From Deltaproteobacteria bacterium (GTDB taxonomy: Bacteria > Desulfobacterota > Syntrophorhabdia > Syntrophorhabdales > Syntrophorhabdaceae), in contig DNYO01000235.1 of assembly GCA_003506795.1 (NCBI GenBank), positions 7,461-12,872 of the forward strand: a stretch of DNA of 5,412 nt, written 5' to 3'. The notes under the pieces are model-generated. The model was not told where the DNA came from. It did no database searches and worked only from the letters and a program-made list of their open reading frames with translations. The translations under genes and the position numbers were made by a program. How positions within the stretch are numbered: position 1 is the stretch's first letter; every line of letters begins with the position of its first letter. This document shows positions 5,386 through 5,412 of this stretch, piece after piece.

Positions 5386-5412
5386 CCGGTTGTTAGAATG
5401 TAAAATCTATAT

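Overview
The window looks like ordinary chromosomal DNA of a Gram-negative bacterium. It encodes an OmpR-type response regulator, a periplasm-facing histidine kinase and a DegP/HtrA protease with a signal peptide. Coding DNA is moderately GC-rich and Shine-Dalgarno signals are clear at two of the four genes. The protein styles would fit a Desulfobacterota (deltaproteobacterial) or Nitrospirota-like lineage, but this is an impression from sequence style and no marker gene is present to settle it.

Layout: (1) Positions 1-1484, minus strand: a membrane protein of the fused MFS/spermidine synthase type. Its 494 visible residues run off the left edge, probably within a few residues of the C-terminus. 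(2) Positions 1485-1698: a divergent intergenic region. It holds a good sigma70-like promoter for the minus-strand gene, a short perfect hairpin in the predicted leader, a possible 14-codon leader ORF, and an AT-rich promoter lying directly against the start of the plus-strand operon. (3) Positions 1699-5249, plus strand: a compact operon of response regulator, sensor kinase (14-nt overlap) and HtrA serine endoprotease (13-nt gap). (4) Positions 5250-5412: an AT-rich non-coding tail. It has a long palindrome built from 7-bp units, then an exact CRP-type operator (TGTGA-N6-TCACA) and an AT-rich 17-bp palindrome, probably the control region of a gene beyond the right edge.

Working together: the operon reads as a self-contained envelope-stress module. 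The kinase senses something in the periplasm and phosphorylates the regulator at Asp53. The regulator probably controls its own operon, and the HtrA protease clears or refolds damaged envelope proteins. The arrangement resembles the known link between Cpx/Css-type two-component systems and DegP/HtrA proteases, except that here the protease is in the same transcription unit. The divergent polyamine-synthase-like membrane gene might share this control, but nothing in the sequence proves it.

I found no clearly new system. The points most worth a second look are the heptad-built palindrome after htrA, the apparently leaderless start of the response regulator, the CRP-type site at the right edge, the non-canonical active-site motifs of the spermidine synthase homologue, and the possible leader ORF in front of it.
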